A model generated the notes under the pieces. The model worked only from the letters and a program-made list of their open reading frames with translations. It had not been told where the DNA came from and did not search any database. Below are positions 1 through 7,060 of a DNA stretch of 11,155 bases, piece after piece (the first letter of the stretch is position 1; the number at the start of each line of letters is the position of its first letter). The stretch is taken from contig CAJLHF010000054.1 in NCBI GenBank assembly GCA_905206365.1, positions 1 to 11,155 on the forward strand. Reading direction: 5' to 3'. Position numbers and translations under genes: made by a program. Source of the DNA: an uncultured Sutterella sp. (GTDB lineage: Bacteria; Pseudomonadota; Gammaproteobacteria; Burkholderiales; Burkholderiaceae_F).

Positions 1-52
1 CTGACGGCTCGGTAGGGAATCTCCGTCCCCTTTAGGGCGGAGAGGATGTCAA
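1..52 (+). mobile_element. Right end of an IS200/IS605-type (TnpB-associated) element, partial
   Basis: Positions 20-43 form a hairpin: a 9-bp stem (TCTCCGTCC with GGGCGGAGA, one G-U pair) and a 6-nt loop. It is followed by GGATGTCAA ending at 52. This pattern, a subterminal hairpin then a terminal TCAA, matches IS200/IS605 right ends as I know them; in IS608 the right cleavage site is TCAA. In TnpB elements the same hairpin is the 3' part of the omega-RNA scaffold, and the guide begins directly after it, here at 53 inside the ppiD coding sequence. The rest of the element, including any tnpB or tnpA, lies left of the window. The boundary at 52 is inferred from the motif, not from a comparison with an empty site. 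Confidence 0.6.
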
Positions 53-1950
53 TCCTCGTTCGCCTGCGTTTCACCCTTCACGAACGCTTCGTTTTCGATG
101 CGGGCGTTGAGCGTCGCCTTGAGCGCTTCGAGATAACCGATGCGGTCGGCTTCGCCGTAGATACCGGCGAGTTCGCTCGTGAGGCTGCGGATCTGAGCTT
201 CGGTCGGTTCGACGAGCTTCGAATCCTTCACGTAGGCGATGATGTAGGCGCCGCCCTCGACCTGCATGCCGACGAAAGCGGGAAGCTTCTCGGCGGGATA
301 GGAGATTTCGGCGTCGATCAACTCGACGGGCTGACCCTGCGTCTTCTGGCGCGAAACGCGCACGGGTTCGGCAAAGCCTTCGAGGCTCTTCGAGGCGCGC
401 ACTTCGGCGAGCTTCTTTTCGCCGTCCGCCTTCGCGAGTTCGCGAGCGCGCTCGAGCTTGAGCTTCTCGACGATCTGAGCCTTCACGTCTTCGTAGGGAC
501 GCACGGCCGTCGGGAAGTATTCGAGCACGCGGGCGGAAACGAGCACGTTGGAGCGCACTTCGATCGCGTTCGTGTTGCGCTTTTCCTTGAGGCTTTCTTC
601 ACCGAAGAGCGACTCGACGAGGTGTTCCGTGATGATCGGGCGCAGTTCCGGATCCGTCACGCCTTCACGCGTCACGTTGTCGACCGTTTCGATCTTGAGA
701 CCGAAGCGTTCGGCGGCGGGATCGAGACTGTCGGGCTGCTCGTAAACAATGTTCGTGAACTCTTCGGCCTTTTCCGAGAATTCGCGGATCGCCATCTGTT
801 CGACGTATTCGTGCTCGATCTCGCCCTTCACTTCCTCGAAGCTCCTGCCGTGCTCGGGGCGGATGTCGGTAACGTAGATGATGTGGTAACCGAATTCGGA
901 TTCGACCGGACCGACGATGTCGCCCTTGTTGGCTGCATAGACGGCGTCTTCGAAGGGCTTGACCATCAGGCCGCGACCGAAGAAGGAGAGGTCGCCCCCG
1001 TCGTTGGCGCTGCCGGTGTCGGCGGAATTGGCCTTGGCGAGTTCCGCGAACTTCGAGGGATCGGCCTTCGCTTCGGCCAGAAGCTTTTCGGCCGTCTTGA
1101 GCGCGGCCGCCTTGTCGTCGCCGAATTCGATCAGGATGTGGCTCGCGCGGCGTTCTTCGGGCACGATCCAGCGGTTCTTGTTCTGTTCGTAATACGCCTT
1201 GATCTCGTCGGGATTGGGTTTCTGGTCACGGAAGTTTTCGGGCGAAAATTCGACGTACTGAATCTTCACGTGTTCGGGCGCCATGAATTCGTCGCGGTGC
1301 GCGTCGTAGTAAGCCTTCGATTCTTCGTCCTTGACGACGAGGGCGTCGAGGTAATCGGTGGCGTTCACGATGAAAGTCTGTACTTCGCGCTCTTCGGTGA
1401 GCACGTTGTGAAGTTCGCGCACGAGCGCCTGCGGCACGGGGTGGGTACCCGCAACGCCCGAAAGAAGCACTTCCTTCGAAAGATCGCGCCGGATTTCGGC
1501 GACGAACTGCGCGTCGCTCTTCCCCTGGCTCTGGAGGAAGCGTTCGTAGAGTTCAGGGGAGAACTTCCCGTCGACCTGAAGAGCCGCAGCGTTCTTGATG
1601 AGGTTGATGGCGTCGGCTTCGGAGACGTCGACGTACTCGGACAACACCGTCTGCGTCACGGCGGACTCGTCCATCAGAGCACGCACGATCGCCTCACGCG
1701 CTTCGGGCGACTCGAGCATGTTGGCGCGGAAGTTTTCCCCGAGCTGCTGGCGGAAACGCTCAAGCTGCTCGCGCTTGGCGCGGTCGAAGTCCTCGGGCGT
1801 GATCGAGGCGTCGCCCACCTTGGCGATCGAGTTGTCGGCCTGAGTCATGCGGTTGTACGAATAAATCCCCGTCACCACGAAACTCGGAATGATCAGCACC
1901 ATGGCGATGAACATCAGCCAGCGCTTGTGATTGCGAAATGCCTGAAGCAT
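49..1950 (-). CDS. ppiD: PpiD-like membrane-anchored periplasmic chaperone / peptidyl-prolyl isomerase
   Basis: 633 aa, normal for PpiD. Residues 1-10 are basic and cytosolic, and residues 11-30 are one membrane segment (uncleaved anchor), so the protein faces the periplasm. A SurA-like N domain follows. Residues 266-364 are a parvulin rotamase domain (ASHIL with H271; GGDLSFF at 318-324; M329; F333; FGYHI with H356). The C-terminal part is helical. In E. coli PpiD sits at the SecYEG exit and helps newly exported proteins fold; its parvulin domain is reported inactive, whereas here the usual parvulin site residues look present. The ATG at 1950 has an AGGGTGA Shine-Dalgarno just upstream. The stop codon TGA (49-51) lies in the terminal TCAA of the adjoining mobile element, so the last residues may have been changed by insertion. 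The position next to lon matches the conserved proteobacterial order. Confidence 0.92.
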   Translation of the reverse strand: MLQAFRNHKRWLMFIAMVLIIPSFVVTGIYSYNRMTQADNSIAKVGDASITPEDFDRAKREQLERFRQQLGENFRANMLESPEAREAIVRALMDESAVTQTVLSEYVDVSEADAINLIKNAAALQVDGKFSPELYERFLQSQGKSDAQFVAEIRRDLSKEVLLSGVAGTHPVPQALVRELHNVLTEEREVQTFIVNATDYLDALVVKDEESKAYYDAHRDEFMAPEHVKIQYVEFSPENFRDQKPNPDEIKAYYEQNKNRWIVPEERRASHILIEFGDDKAAALKTAEKLLAEAKADPSKFAELAKANSADTGSANDGGDLSFFGRGLMVKPFEDAVYAANKGDIVGPVESEFGYHIIYVTDIRPEHGRSFEEVKGEIEHEYVEQMAIREFSEKAEEFTNIVYEQPDSLDPAAERFGLKIETVDNVTREGVTDPELRPIITEHLVESLFGEESLKEKRNTNAIEVRSNVLVSARVLEYFPTAVRPYEDVKAQIVEKLKLERARELAKADGEKKLAEVRASKSLEGFAEPVRVSRQKTQGQPVELIDAEISYPAEKLPAFVGMQVEGGAYIIAYVKDSKLVEPTEAQIRSLTSELAGIYGEADRIGYLEALKATLNARIENEAFVKGETQANED

Positions 1951-2013
1951 GAGTCACCCTATAGATCCCGTTTCGTCTCGCGAGGGCGAAACGGCGTCGA
2001 TGATTGCGTTCTT

Positions 2014-2042
2014 TTTTTAGGCCGTGCGCGTCGTACGGACAA
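2014..2042 (-). promoter_or_regulatory. Candidate sigma-70 promoter for ppiD
   Basis: On the minus strand TTGTCC (2042-2037) is separated by 17 nt from TAAAAA (2019-2014). It lies in the only gap between the tRNA terminator and ppiD, where a promoter is expected, but the -10 is weak. No sigma-32 or CpxR-like motif was seen here. An inverted repeat CGTTTCG/CGAAACG lies in the leader. Confidence 0.3.
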
Positions 2043-2072
2043 GAAAAAAGGCGAACCCTTCGGTTCGCCTTT
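2041..2072 (-). terminator. Intrinsic terminator after the first tRNA-Asp
   Basis: An 11-bp stem (AAAGGCGAACC with GGTTCGCCTTT, 4-nt loop, 2047-2072) is followed on the minus strand by TTTTTTCTT. It lies 14 nt beyond the tRNA 3' end and separates the tRNA cluster from ppiD. Confidence 0.8.
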
Positions 2073-2086
2073 CCTCAAGAATTCGT

Positions 2087-2163
2087 TGGCGGAGTGGACG
2101 GGACTCGAACCCGCGACCCCCGGCGTGACAGGCCGGTATTCTAACCAACTGAACTACCACTCC
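2087..2163 (-). tRNA. tRNA-Asp(GUC), copy 1
   Basis: 77 nt with an encoded CCA. The acceptor stem is GGAGTGG/CCACTCC with discriminator G. The anticodon loop is CTGTCAC, giving GUC for Asp. The T loop is TTCGAGT. It is identical over its full length to the copies at 2273-2349 and 2551-2627. No strong promoter of its own is visible: TAAAAT occurs upstream at 2203-2208 without a good -35, so it may be co-transcribed with copy 2. Confidence 0.96.
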
Positions 2164-2240
2164 ACGCTGTGCGCGTTTGGCAGGCTTAAACCTAAGTCCG
2201 ACATTTTAGCGAACTTTGCTCGAATTCGTGGACCTTATTG

Positions 2241-2267
2241 TTCACAAGGGTTTCAAACCCTTGTGAA
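2241..2267 (-). other. Perfect inverted repeat between tRNA-Asp copies 1 and 2
   Basis: TTCACAAGGGT and ACCCTTGTGAA form an 11-bp stem with loop TTCAA, starting 5 nt past the CCA end of copy 2. No T-run follows on either strand, so I read it as a likely 3'-processing or protective hairpin of a dimeric tRNA-Asp transcript rather than a full terminator. Confidence 0.5.
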
Positions 2268-2272
2268 GTAGT

Positions 2273-2349
2273 TGGCGGAGTGGACGGGACTCGAACCCGC
2301 GACCCCCGGCGTGACAGGCCGGTATTCTAACCAACTGAACTACCACTCC
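2273..2349 (-). tRNA. tRNA-Asp(GUC), copy 2
   Basis: 77 nt, CCA encoded, identical in sequence to copies 1 and 3. It lies 34 nt downstream of a perfect -10 element and is followed by the 2241-2267 hairpin and then copy 1, which may share its transcript. Confidence 0.96.
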
Positions 2350-2383
2350 ATTCCACTGAGCTTTGTTTCAGCCTAGAGGACGA

Positions 2384-2411
2384 ATTATACCGATTTCGAA
2401 AAGTTTGTCAA
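2384..2411 (-). promoter_or_regulatory. Consensus sigma-70 promoter of tRNA-Asp copy 2
   Basis: On the minus strand TTGACA (2411-2406), a 16-nt spacer and TATAAT (2389-2384): both boxes match consensus exactly. The leader to the tRNA is about 34 nt. Confidence 0.85.
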
Positions 2412-2488
2412 GTCATCTCGACACTTTTTTCTTCGGTTCTCAAAGCCGTCCTCGTCCGGGAACGTCTTTGATACTGTCTCGTTTCCGA

Positions 2489-2525
2489 GGCATAAAAAAG
2501 CCGATTTAAATGGCTTTCTTATGCC
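2489..2525 (-). terminator. Intrinsic terminator after tRNA-Asp copy 3
   Basis: On the minus strand GGCATAAGAAAGCC pairs with GGCTTTTTTATGCC around a 9-nt loop: 14 pairs including one G-U. The inner stem AAAGCC/GGCTTT followed by further T residues reads as a terminator. The other strand has an A-C mismatch, so the stem is better for minus-strand transcription. Confidence 0.65.
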
Positions 2526-2550
2526 GACCCTTTCGGATCGACGGCGGTGT

Positions 2551-2627
2551 TGGCGGAGTGGACGGGACTCGAACCCGCGACCCCCGGCGTGACAGGCCGG
2601 TATTCTAACCAACTGAACTACCACTCC
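2551..2627 (-). tRNA. tRNA-Asp(GUC), copy 3
   Basis: 77 nt, CCA encoded, anticodon GUC, identical to copies 1 and 2. It has its own consensus promoter upstream and a terminator-like hairpin downstream at 2489-2525, so it looks like a single-gene unit. Read-through from tRNA-Val is also possible. Confidence 0.96.
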
Positions 2628-2668
2628 GCAGCACGTTTTCTTTGGCGCAAGCGCCGAAGAGAAAACGA

Positions 2669-2696
2669 ATTATACGGAAACTTCGGAGATTGTCAA
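2669..2696 (-). promoter_or_regulatory. Consensus sigma-70 promoter of tRNA-Asp copy 3
   Basis: On the minus strand TTGACA (2696-2691), a 16-nt spacer and TATAAT (2674-2669). The -10 plus TCGT downstream is shared with the copy 2 promoter although the spacer bases differ. The leader (2628-2668) can fold into a long hairpin around GGCGCAAGCGCC. Confidence 0.85.
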
Positions 2697-2732
2697 GAGT
2701 CGTTGAAAAAATCATCGACTCCTGATTGAGTG

Positions 2733-2808
2733 TGGTGGGCGCTGAGAGTCTCGAACTCCCGACCTTCGCCGTGTAAAGGCGTTGCTCTACCAACTGAGCT
2801 AAGCGCCC
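2733..2808 (-). tRNA. tRNA-Val(UAC)
   Basis: 76 nt with an encoded CCA. The acceptor stem is GGGCGCT/AGCGCCC with discriminator A, the D arm is GCTC/GAGC, and the anticodon loop TTTACAC gives UAC (Val). The T arm is GGGAG/CTCTC with loop TTCGAGA. The first anticodon-stem pair (27-43) is an A-A mismatch; the other four pairs are Watson-Crick. It is first in the minus-strand tRNA cluster, downstream of lon. Confidence 0.95.
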
Positions 2809-2881
2809 GACTCCGACTCCGATCGACTCGGAATCGTTTCCGGTTCCGCGAATCGGAAAATTCCGAATCGAGGAGCGGGGA

Positions 2882-2911
2882 ACTTTACCATAATTCGCTC
2901 GAAATTGCCAA
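2882..2911 (-). promoter_or_regulatory. Probable sigma-70 promoter of tRNA-Val
   Basis: On the minus strand TTGGCA (2911-2906), an 18-nt spacer and TAAAGT (2887-2882). It lies just after the lon terminator and about 75 nt before the tRNA. The -10 matches only 4 of 6. Confidence 0.45.
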
Positions 2912-2923
2912 ACGCAGTCCCTG

Positions 2924-2957
2924 AAAAAAAAAATCGAAGCGACCCCGAAGGGTCGCT
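2924..2957 (-). terminator. Intrinsic terminator of lon
   Basis: An 8-bp stem AGCGACCC/GGGTCGCT (2938-2957) with a TTCG tetraloop on the minus strand is followed after TCGA by a run of 10 T. It lies about 110 nt beyond the lon stop codon and isolates lon from the tRNA cluster. Confidence 0.9.
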
Positions 2958-3069
2958 CCGACGATTTCGATGCGGAACAAACTGCACGGTACATGCGCGG
3001 GGCCCGCCGGCCGGAGCGTCGATCGGACGTCCCGTCTCTTCGGTCCCTTGTGCGGAAACCCGGCGGTTT

Positions 3070-5541
3070 TTACGCGGGCTGTGCCGACACGCTCGAAGGT
3101 TCGGCGTTCGAGGGAGCGCCGGGGACAACACCCTGCGCCGCGGGCTTCGCTTCAGTCGCCGCGATCGGTTCGGGCATCCGCACGAGCGCCTCCTTGAGCA
3201 CGTCGTCGATCGTCTTCACGTAGACGATGCGCAGATCCTTCAGCACGTCTTCGGCGATTTCCTTCATATCCTTGCGGTTCTCGTCGGGAACGAGCACCGT
3301 GCGAACGCCGCCGCGGGCGGCCGCCAGGAGCTTTTCCTTCAGGCCGCCGATGGCGGTGACGCGACCGCGCAGAGTGATTTCACCCGTCATGGCCACGTCG
3401 CTGCGCACGGGGATGTCCGTAAGCGCGGAGACCATGGCGGTCGTAATCGCCGCACCCGCCGAAGGACCGTCCTTCGGGGTTGCGCCTTCGGGGAAGTGCA
3501 CGTGCCAGTCGGTCGCGTAGAAGACGTCGTTCGGGATGCCGAAGGAAGCCGCACGCGAACGCACGACAGAGCGCGCCGCCTCGACGCTTTCCTTCATGAC
3601 GTCGCCGAGGCTGCCCGTACGGATCACGTTCCCCTTGCCGGGGAAAGTGACGACTTCGACGTTAAGGATATCGCCGCCCACGCTCGACCACGCGAGACCG
3701 TTCACGTACCCCACGGCGGGAGCGCGTTCGGCTTCGGTGATGTCGTACTGGCGGATACCGAGATACTTCTCGACCGCCTTGTCGTCGACGACGATCGGCA
3801 GTTCGACCGTACCGTCCTTCTTTTCGAGTTCGCCGAGCAGGATCTTGCGAAGAATTCGACCGATCGTACGTTCGAGCTGGCGCACGCCCGCTTCGCGGGT
3901 GTAGTAGCGAATCACCTCAAGGATCGCCGAGCGCTCGATGCGCACTTCCTCCTCTTTGATGCCGCAGGCGCGCATTTGCTTGCCGACCAGGTGCTGTTCG
4001 GCGATGTGCACCTTCTCGTCTTCCGTGTACCCTTCGAGGTCGACCACTTCCATGCGGTCGAGCAACGCGGGCGGAATGTTGTACGAGTTCGAAGTCGCCA
4101 CGAAGAAGACGTCCGAAAGATCGAACGGCAGTTCGACGTAGTGATCTTCGAACGCGTTGTTCTGTTCGGGGTCGAGCACTTCGAGAAGCGCCGAGTTGGG
4201 ATCGCCGCGCACGCCGCCCGAAATCTTGTCGATTTCGTCGAGAAGGAACAGCGGATTGCGAACGCCCGCCTTCGTGAGGTGCTTGATGACCTGACCGGGC
4301 ATCGCGCCCACGTACGTACGGCGATGACCGCGGATTTCCGCTTCGTCGGCGATGCCGCCGAGCGCCATGCGAACGTAGTTGCGGTTCGTCGCGCGCGCGA
4401 TCGAACGACCGAGCGAGGTCTTACCTACGCCAGGGCCGCCCACGAGGCAGAGAATCGGCGCCTTCATCTTGTCCTGGCGCTTCTGCACGGCCAGGTACTC
4501 CAGAATGCGTTCCTTCACCTTCTTGAGCCCCCAGTGATCCTCGTCGAGAATCTGACGGGCGTGCTCGATGTCGGTGTTGATCGTGCACTTCTTCGTCCAC
4601 GGCAGATCGAGGAGCACGTCGACGTAGCCGCGAACGACGGCCGCTTCGGCCGCCGTGGGCGACATGCCCTTCAGGCGGCGCACTTCTTCGAGCGCCGTCT
4701 TTTCGACATCGGCCGGGAGCTTCGCTTCGCGCACCTTCTTCTCGAGCGCGGCCGTATCGTCCGGACCGTCCTCCTCGTCGGACATGCCGAGTTCCTTGCG
4801 GATGGCCTTCATCTGCTCATTGAGGTAGTACTCGCGCTGATTACGGTCCATCTGATCCTTGACGCGCATCTGGATGCGGCGGTCGATCTGACCGCTTTGA
4901 TGCAGACGCTGCATGAGCTCAAGCAACATGTCGAAGCGCTTGAAGGGATCGATCTCGCGAATGAAGGCGATGCGCTCTTCGGTCGAGAGCGGAAGCACGG
5001 CCGCCGCGAGGTCGCAGCAGAGCACGGGATCGGACTCTTTCTCGATGGCTTCGAACACTTCGGGCGGGACCTTGCGCTCGTCCGAAAGGAAGTGGCGCAC
5101 GCCGCTCACAAGCGAAACGCGGAACGGAACGAGCTCGTTCTGGGGTGCGTCAAGCGTCGGAATGTCTTCGACGACCGCTTCGTAATAGGCCTTGTCGGGA
5201 TCTTCCGAACGAGGCATGACGAGCGACTTGAGCGAGCAACGCGTCAGACCGCGAACAAGCCCCTTGACCGAGCCGTCGGGCAGGCGCAAAAGCTGTGTGA
5301 TCTCGCCAACGACGCCCACGTCCCAAAGGTCTTCGGCCGTCGGTTCGTCGACTTCTTTCTGGCGTTGCGTGAGAAGAACCACCTTCGCATCCGTTTCCTT
5401 CAGCGCGGCTTGAGCGGCCTCCACCGAAACCGGTCGGGACATGAAGACGGTGGTCATCGTGTTGGGTCCCACCACCATGTCGCGAAGCGGCACCACGGGC
5501 AGACGCACAGGAGTTCCCGGGGAGTTGAACTTGTTGGTCAA
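3070..5541 (-). CDS. lon: ATP-dependent Lon protease
   Basis: 823 aa, close to the usual 780-820 for Lon. It degrades misfolded and specific regulatory proteins in the cytosol as a hexamer. Residues 11-205 are the LonN substrate-binding domain (PVVPLRD at 15-21), followed by a coiled-coil linker (about 205-310). The AAA+ module has Walker A GGPGVGKT (368-375, K374) and Walker B FLLDEIDK with D435/E436. The C-terminal peptidase has the Ser-Lys dyad: S694 in KDGPSAG and K737 in GGLKEK. A tail of about 35 residues rich in Ala, Pro and Ser follows the peptidase. The start is TTG: it has AGGA 9 nt upstream, and the first internal ATG (M22) would cut off the conserved PVVPLRD strand. A sigma-32 promoter precedes it and a strong terminator follows, so lon is probably its own heat-shock unit rather than part of the clpX transcript. 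Confidence 0.98.
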   Translation of the reverse strand: MTNKFNSPGTPVRLPVVPLRDMVVGPNTMTTVFMSRPVSVEAAQAALKETDAKVVLLTQRQKEVDEPTAEDLWDVGVVGEITQLLRLPDGSVKGLVRGLTRCSLKSLVMPRSEDPDKAYYEAVVEDIPTLDAPQNELVPFRVSLVSGVRHFLSDERKVPPEVFEAIEKESDPVLCCDLAAAVLPLSTEERIAFIREIDPFKRFDMLLELMQRLHQSGQIDRRIQMRVKDQMDRNQREYYLNEQMKAIRKELGMSDEEDGPDDTAALEKKVREAKLPADVEKTALEEVRRLKGMSPTAAEAAVVRGYVDVLLDLPWTKKCTINTDIEHARQILDEDHWGLKKVKERILEYLAVQKRQDKMKAPILCLVGGPGVGKTSLGRSIARATNRNYVRMALGGIADEAEIRGHRRTYVGAMPGQVIKHLTKAGVRNPLFLLDEIDKISGGVRGDPNSALLEVLDPEQNNAFEDHYVELPFDLSDVFFVATSNSYNIPPALLDRMEVVDLEGYTEDEKVHIAEQHLVGKQMRACGIKEEEVRIERSAILEVIRYYTREAGVRQLERTIGRILRKILLGELEKKDGTVELPIVVDDKAVEKYLGIRQYDITEAERAPAVGYVNGLAWSSVGGDILNVEVVTFPGKGNVIRTGSLGDVMKESVEAARSVVRSRAASFGIPNDVFYATDWHVHFPEGATPKDGPSAGAAITTAMVSALTDIPVRSDVAMTGEITLRGRVTAIGGLKEKLLAAARGGVRTVLVPDENRKDMKEIAEDVLKDLRIVYVKTIDDVLKEALVRMPEPIAATEAKPAAQGVVPGAPSNAEPSSVSAQPA

Positions 5542-5577
5542 AGTATGAGTTCCTAAAGAATTCTGTCGGTACGTCTT

Positions 5578-5605
5578 ATATGGGGACGACTCGTCGGGTT
5601 TTCAA
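5578..5605 (-). promoter_or_regulatory. Sigma-32 (heat-shock) promoter of lon
   Basis: On the minus strand TTGAAA (5605-5600), a 14-nt spacer and CCCCATAT (5585-5578). This matches the RpoH consensus (TTGAAA, 13-17 nt, CCCCATNT); from memory the E. coli lon promoter also carries CCCCATAT. TATAAG overlaps the -10 but is 19 nt from TTGAAA, poor for sigma-70. The TTG start is 37 nt downstream. Confidence 0.85.
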
Positions 5606-5632
5606 TGCGCGAACCGACCCCGTGACGGAAAT

Positions 5633-5673
5633 GACGCCGAAGGGGCGTCGCCCGGCCCCAAAGAGGCCGGGCG
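5633..5673 (-). terminator. Tandem GC-rich hairpins after clpX, probable terminator
   Basis: A 9-bp stem CGCCCGGCC/GGCCGGGCG with a 7-nt loop (5649-5673) is followed on the minus strand by GACGCC/GGCGTC (5633-5649), then ATTTCC. The stems share base 5649, so they cannot both close fully. The U-run is short, so termination may be partial. It lies 60 nt beyond the clpX stop and just upstream of the lon promoter. Confidence 0.45.
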
Positions 5674-5733
5674 TCGGGTGCGGGCAACCGCTTTCCCGAA
5701 ACAAAATCGCCCCTGGCATTCGGCCGAGCACGC

Positions 5734-7041
5734 TCAGGCGGAAGGCGTCTGAGTGCTGCGGCGGAAGATTTCGGGCTTGGCCGTTTTTTGAACGGCGTCC
5801 TTCGTCACGATGACGCGCTCGACGGGCTCCTCGGCGCCGGGGAGTTCGAACATCGTGTCAAGAAGAATGTCCTCCAGAATCGAGCGCAACCCGCGAGCCC
5901 CGGTCTTGCGTTCGATCGCGCGACGGGCGATTTCCTGCAAGGCGTCGGCCGTAAATTCGAGCTCGATCCCTTCCATTTTGAAAAGCGCCTGGAACTGTCG
6001 AACGATGGCGTTCTTCGGCTCCGTCAGGATGCGGATGAGGGCTTGTTCGTCGAGGCTGTTGAGACACGTGATCACGGGCAGTCGACCGACGAGCTCGGGG
6101 ATCAGGCCGAAGCGCACGAAGTCGGACGCTTCGACTTTGGAGAAGATGTCGGTCGATTCGCGTTCGCGCTTCCCGTGCACGGTGCCGCCGAAGCCGATCG
6201 TGCTCTTTTGCGTGCGCTGCTCGATGATGCGTTCCATCCCGTCGAAGGCGCCCCCGCAGATAAAGAGAATCTGCGTCGTGTCGACTTCGATCATCGGACG
6301 GTTCGGGTGCTTGCGCCCGCCCGCTTCGGGCATGCGCGCGACCGTCCCTTCGATGAGCTTCAAAAGCGCCTGCTGCACGCCCTCGCCCGAGACGTCGCGC
6401 GTGATCGAGGGGTTTTCGCTCTTGCGGGCGATCTTGTCGATTTCATCGAGGTAGATGATGCCGCGCTGAGCCTTTTCAATGTCGCCGTCCGCCGCCTGAA
6501 CGAGACGGGCGACGATGTTTTCGACGTCTTCGCCCACGTAACCGGCTTCGGTGAGGGTCGTCGCGTCCGCAATCGCAAAGGGCACGTCAAGCGCGCGGGC
6601 GAGCGTCTGCGCAAGAAGCGTTTTCCCGGAGCCCGTCGGGCCCACGATGAGAACGTTCGACTTCTGAAGTTCGACTTCGCGGTCCTTTTCGGCCGCATCG
6701 CCCTTTTCGTCGAGCGCCTTCAGACGCTTGTAGTGGTTGTAGACCGCAACGGCGAGCGTACGCTTCGCGTGCTCCTGACCGATCACGTATTTTTCGAGGT
6801 GTTCGTAAAGTTCCTTCGGGGTCGGGAGCTTCTTGGGTTCGGACGCGGGCGTCTCGGGCACTTCGGCCTCGGATGCGGGCGCGACTTCGCCCGACGACTT
6901 CGCGCGCGATTCGACGACCTTCATCATGTTGCGCACGCAACGGTCGCACAGGTACGTGTCGGGTCCGACACCGAGGAGCGTTTGGCAGGCACTCTTCGGG
7001 CGACCGCAACACGAGCACGTCAGTTCTTTCTTGCTATCCAT
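5734..7041 (-). CDS. clpX: ClpX, ATPase and unfoldase subunit of the ClpXP protease
   Basis: 435 aa, typical length. ClpX hexamers recognise tagged substrates (for example ssrA), unfold them and feed them to ClpP in the cytosol. The N-terminal zinc-binding domain has C9, C12, C32 and C35. A linker rich in Glu, Pro and Ala (about 48-75) precedes the AAA+ domain. That domain has Walker A GPTGSGKT (134-141), the GYVG pore loop (167-170), Walker B YLDE with D199/E200, the IGF ClpP-docking loop (282-284) and the sensor-2 motif GARGLRS (381-387). All key residues are present. The ATG is 19 nt downstream of the clpP stop with a GAAGGA about 13 nt upstream, so it is co-transcribed with clpP and possibly translationally coupled. 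Confidence 0.98.
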   Translation of the reverse strand: MDSKKELTCSCCGRPKSACQTLLGVGPDTYLCDRCVRNMMKVVESRAKSSGEVAPASEAEVPETPASEPKKLPTPKELYEHLEKYVIGQEHAKRTLAVAVYNHYKRLKALDEKGDAAEKDREVELQKSNVLIVGPTGSGKTLLAQTLARALDVPFAIADATTLTEAGYVGEDVENIVARLVQAADGDIEKAQRGIIYLDEIDKIARKSENPSITRDVSGEGVQQALLKLIEGTVARMPEAGGRKHPNRPMIEVDTTQILFICGGAFDGMERIIEQRTQKSTIGFGGTVHGKRERESTDIFSKVEASDFVRFGLIPELVGRLPVITCLNSLDEQALIRILTEPKNAIVRQFQALFKMEGIELEFTADALQEIARRAIERKTGARGLRSILEDILLDTMFELPGAEEPVERVIVTKDAVQKTAKPEIFRRSTQTPSA

Positions 7042-7060
7042 GGTGAACCGGGCGTCCTTC

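Noticed and set aside
46..2271. 741-codon open frame on the plus strand opposite ppiD and tRNA-Asp
   Set aside because: It is exactly antisense to ppiD, runs through a tRNA gene and shows no recognisable domain. It is a by-product of strong codon bias in GC-rich genes.
2905..5556. 883-codon open frame on the plus strand opposite lon
   Set aside because: It is antisense to a fully supported Lon, with composition rich in His, Arg and Asp typical of mirrored coding sequence, and no ribosome site.
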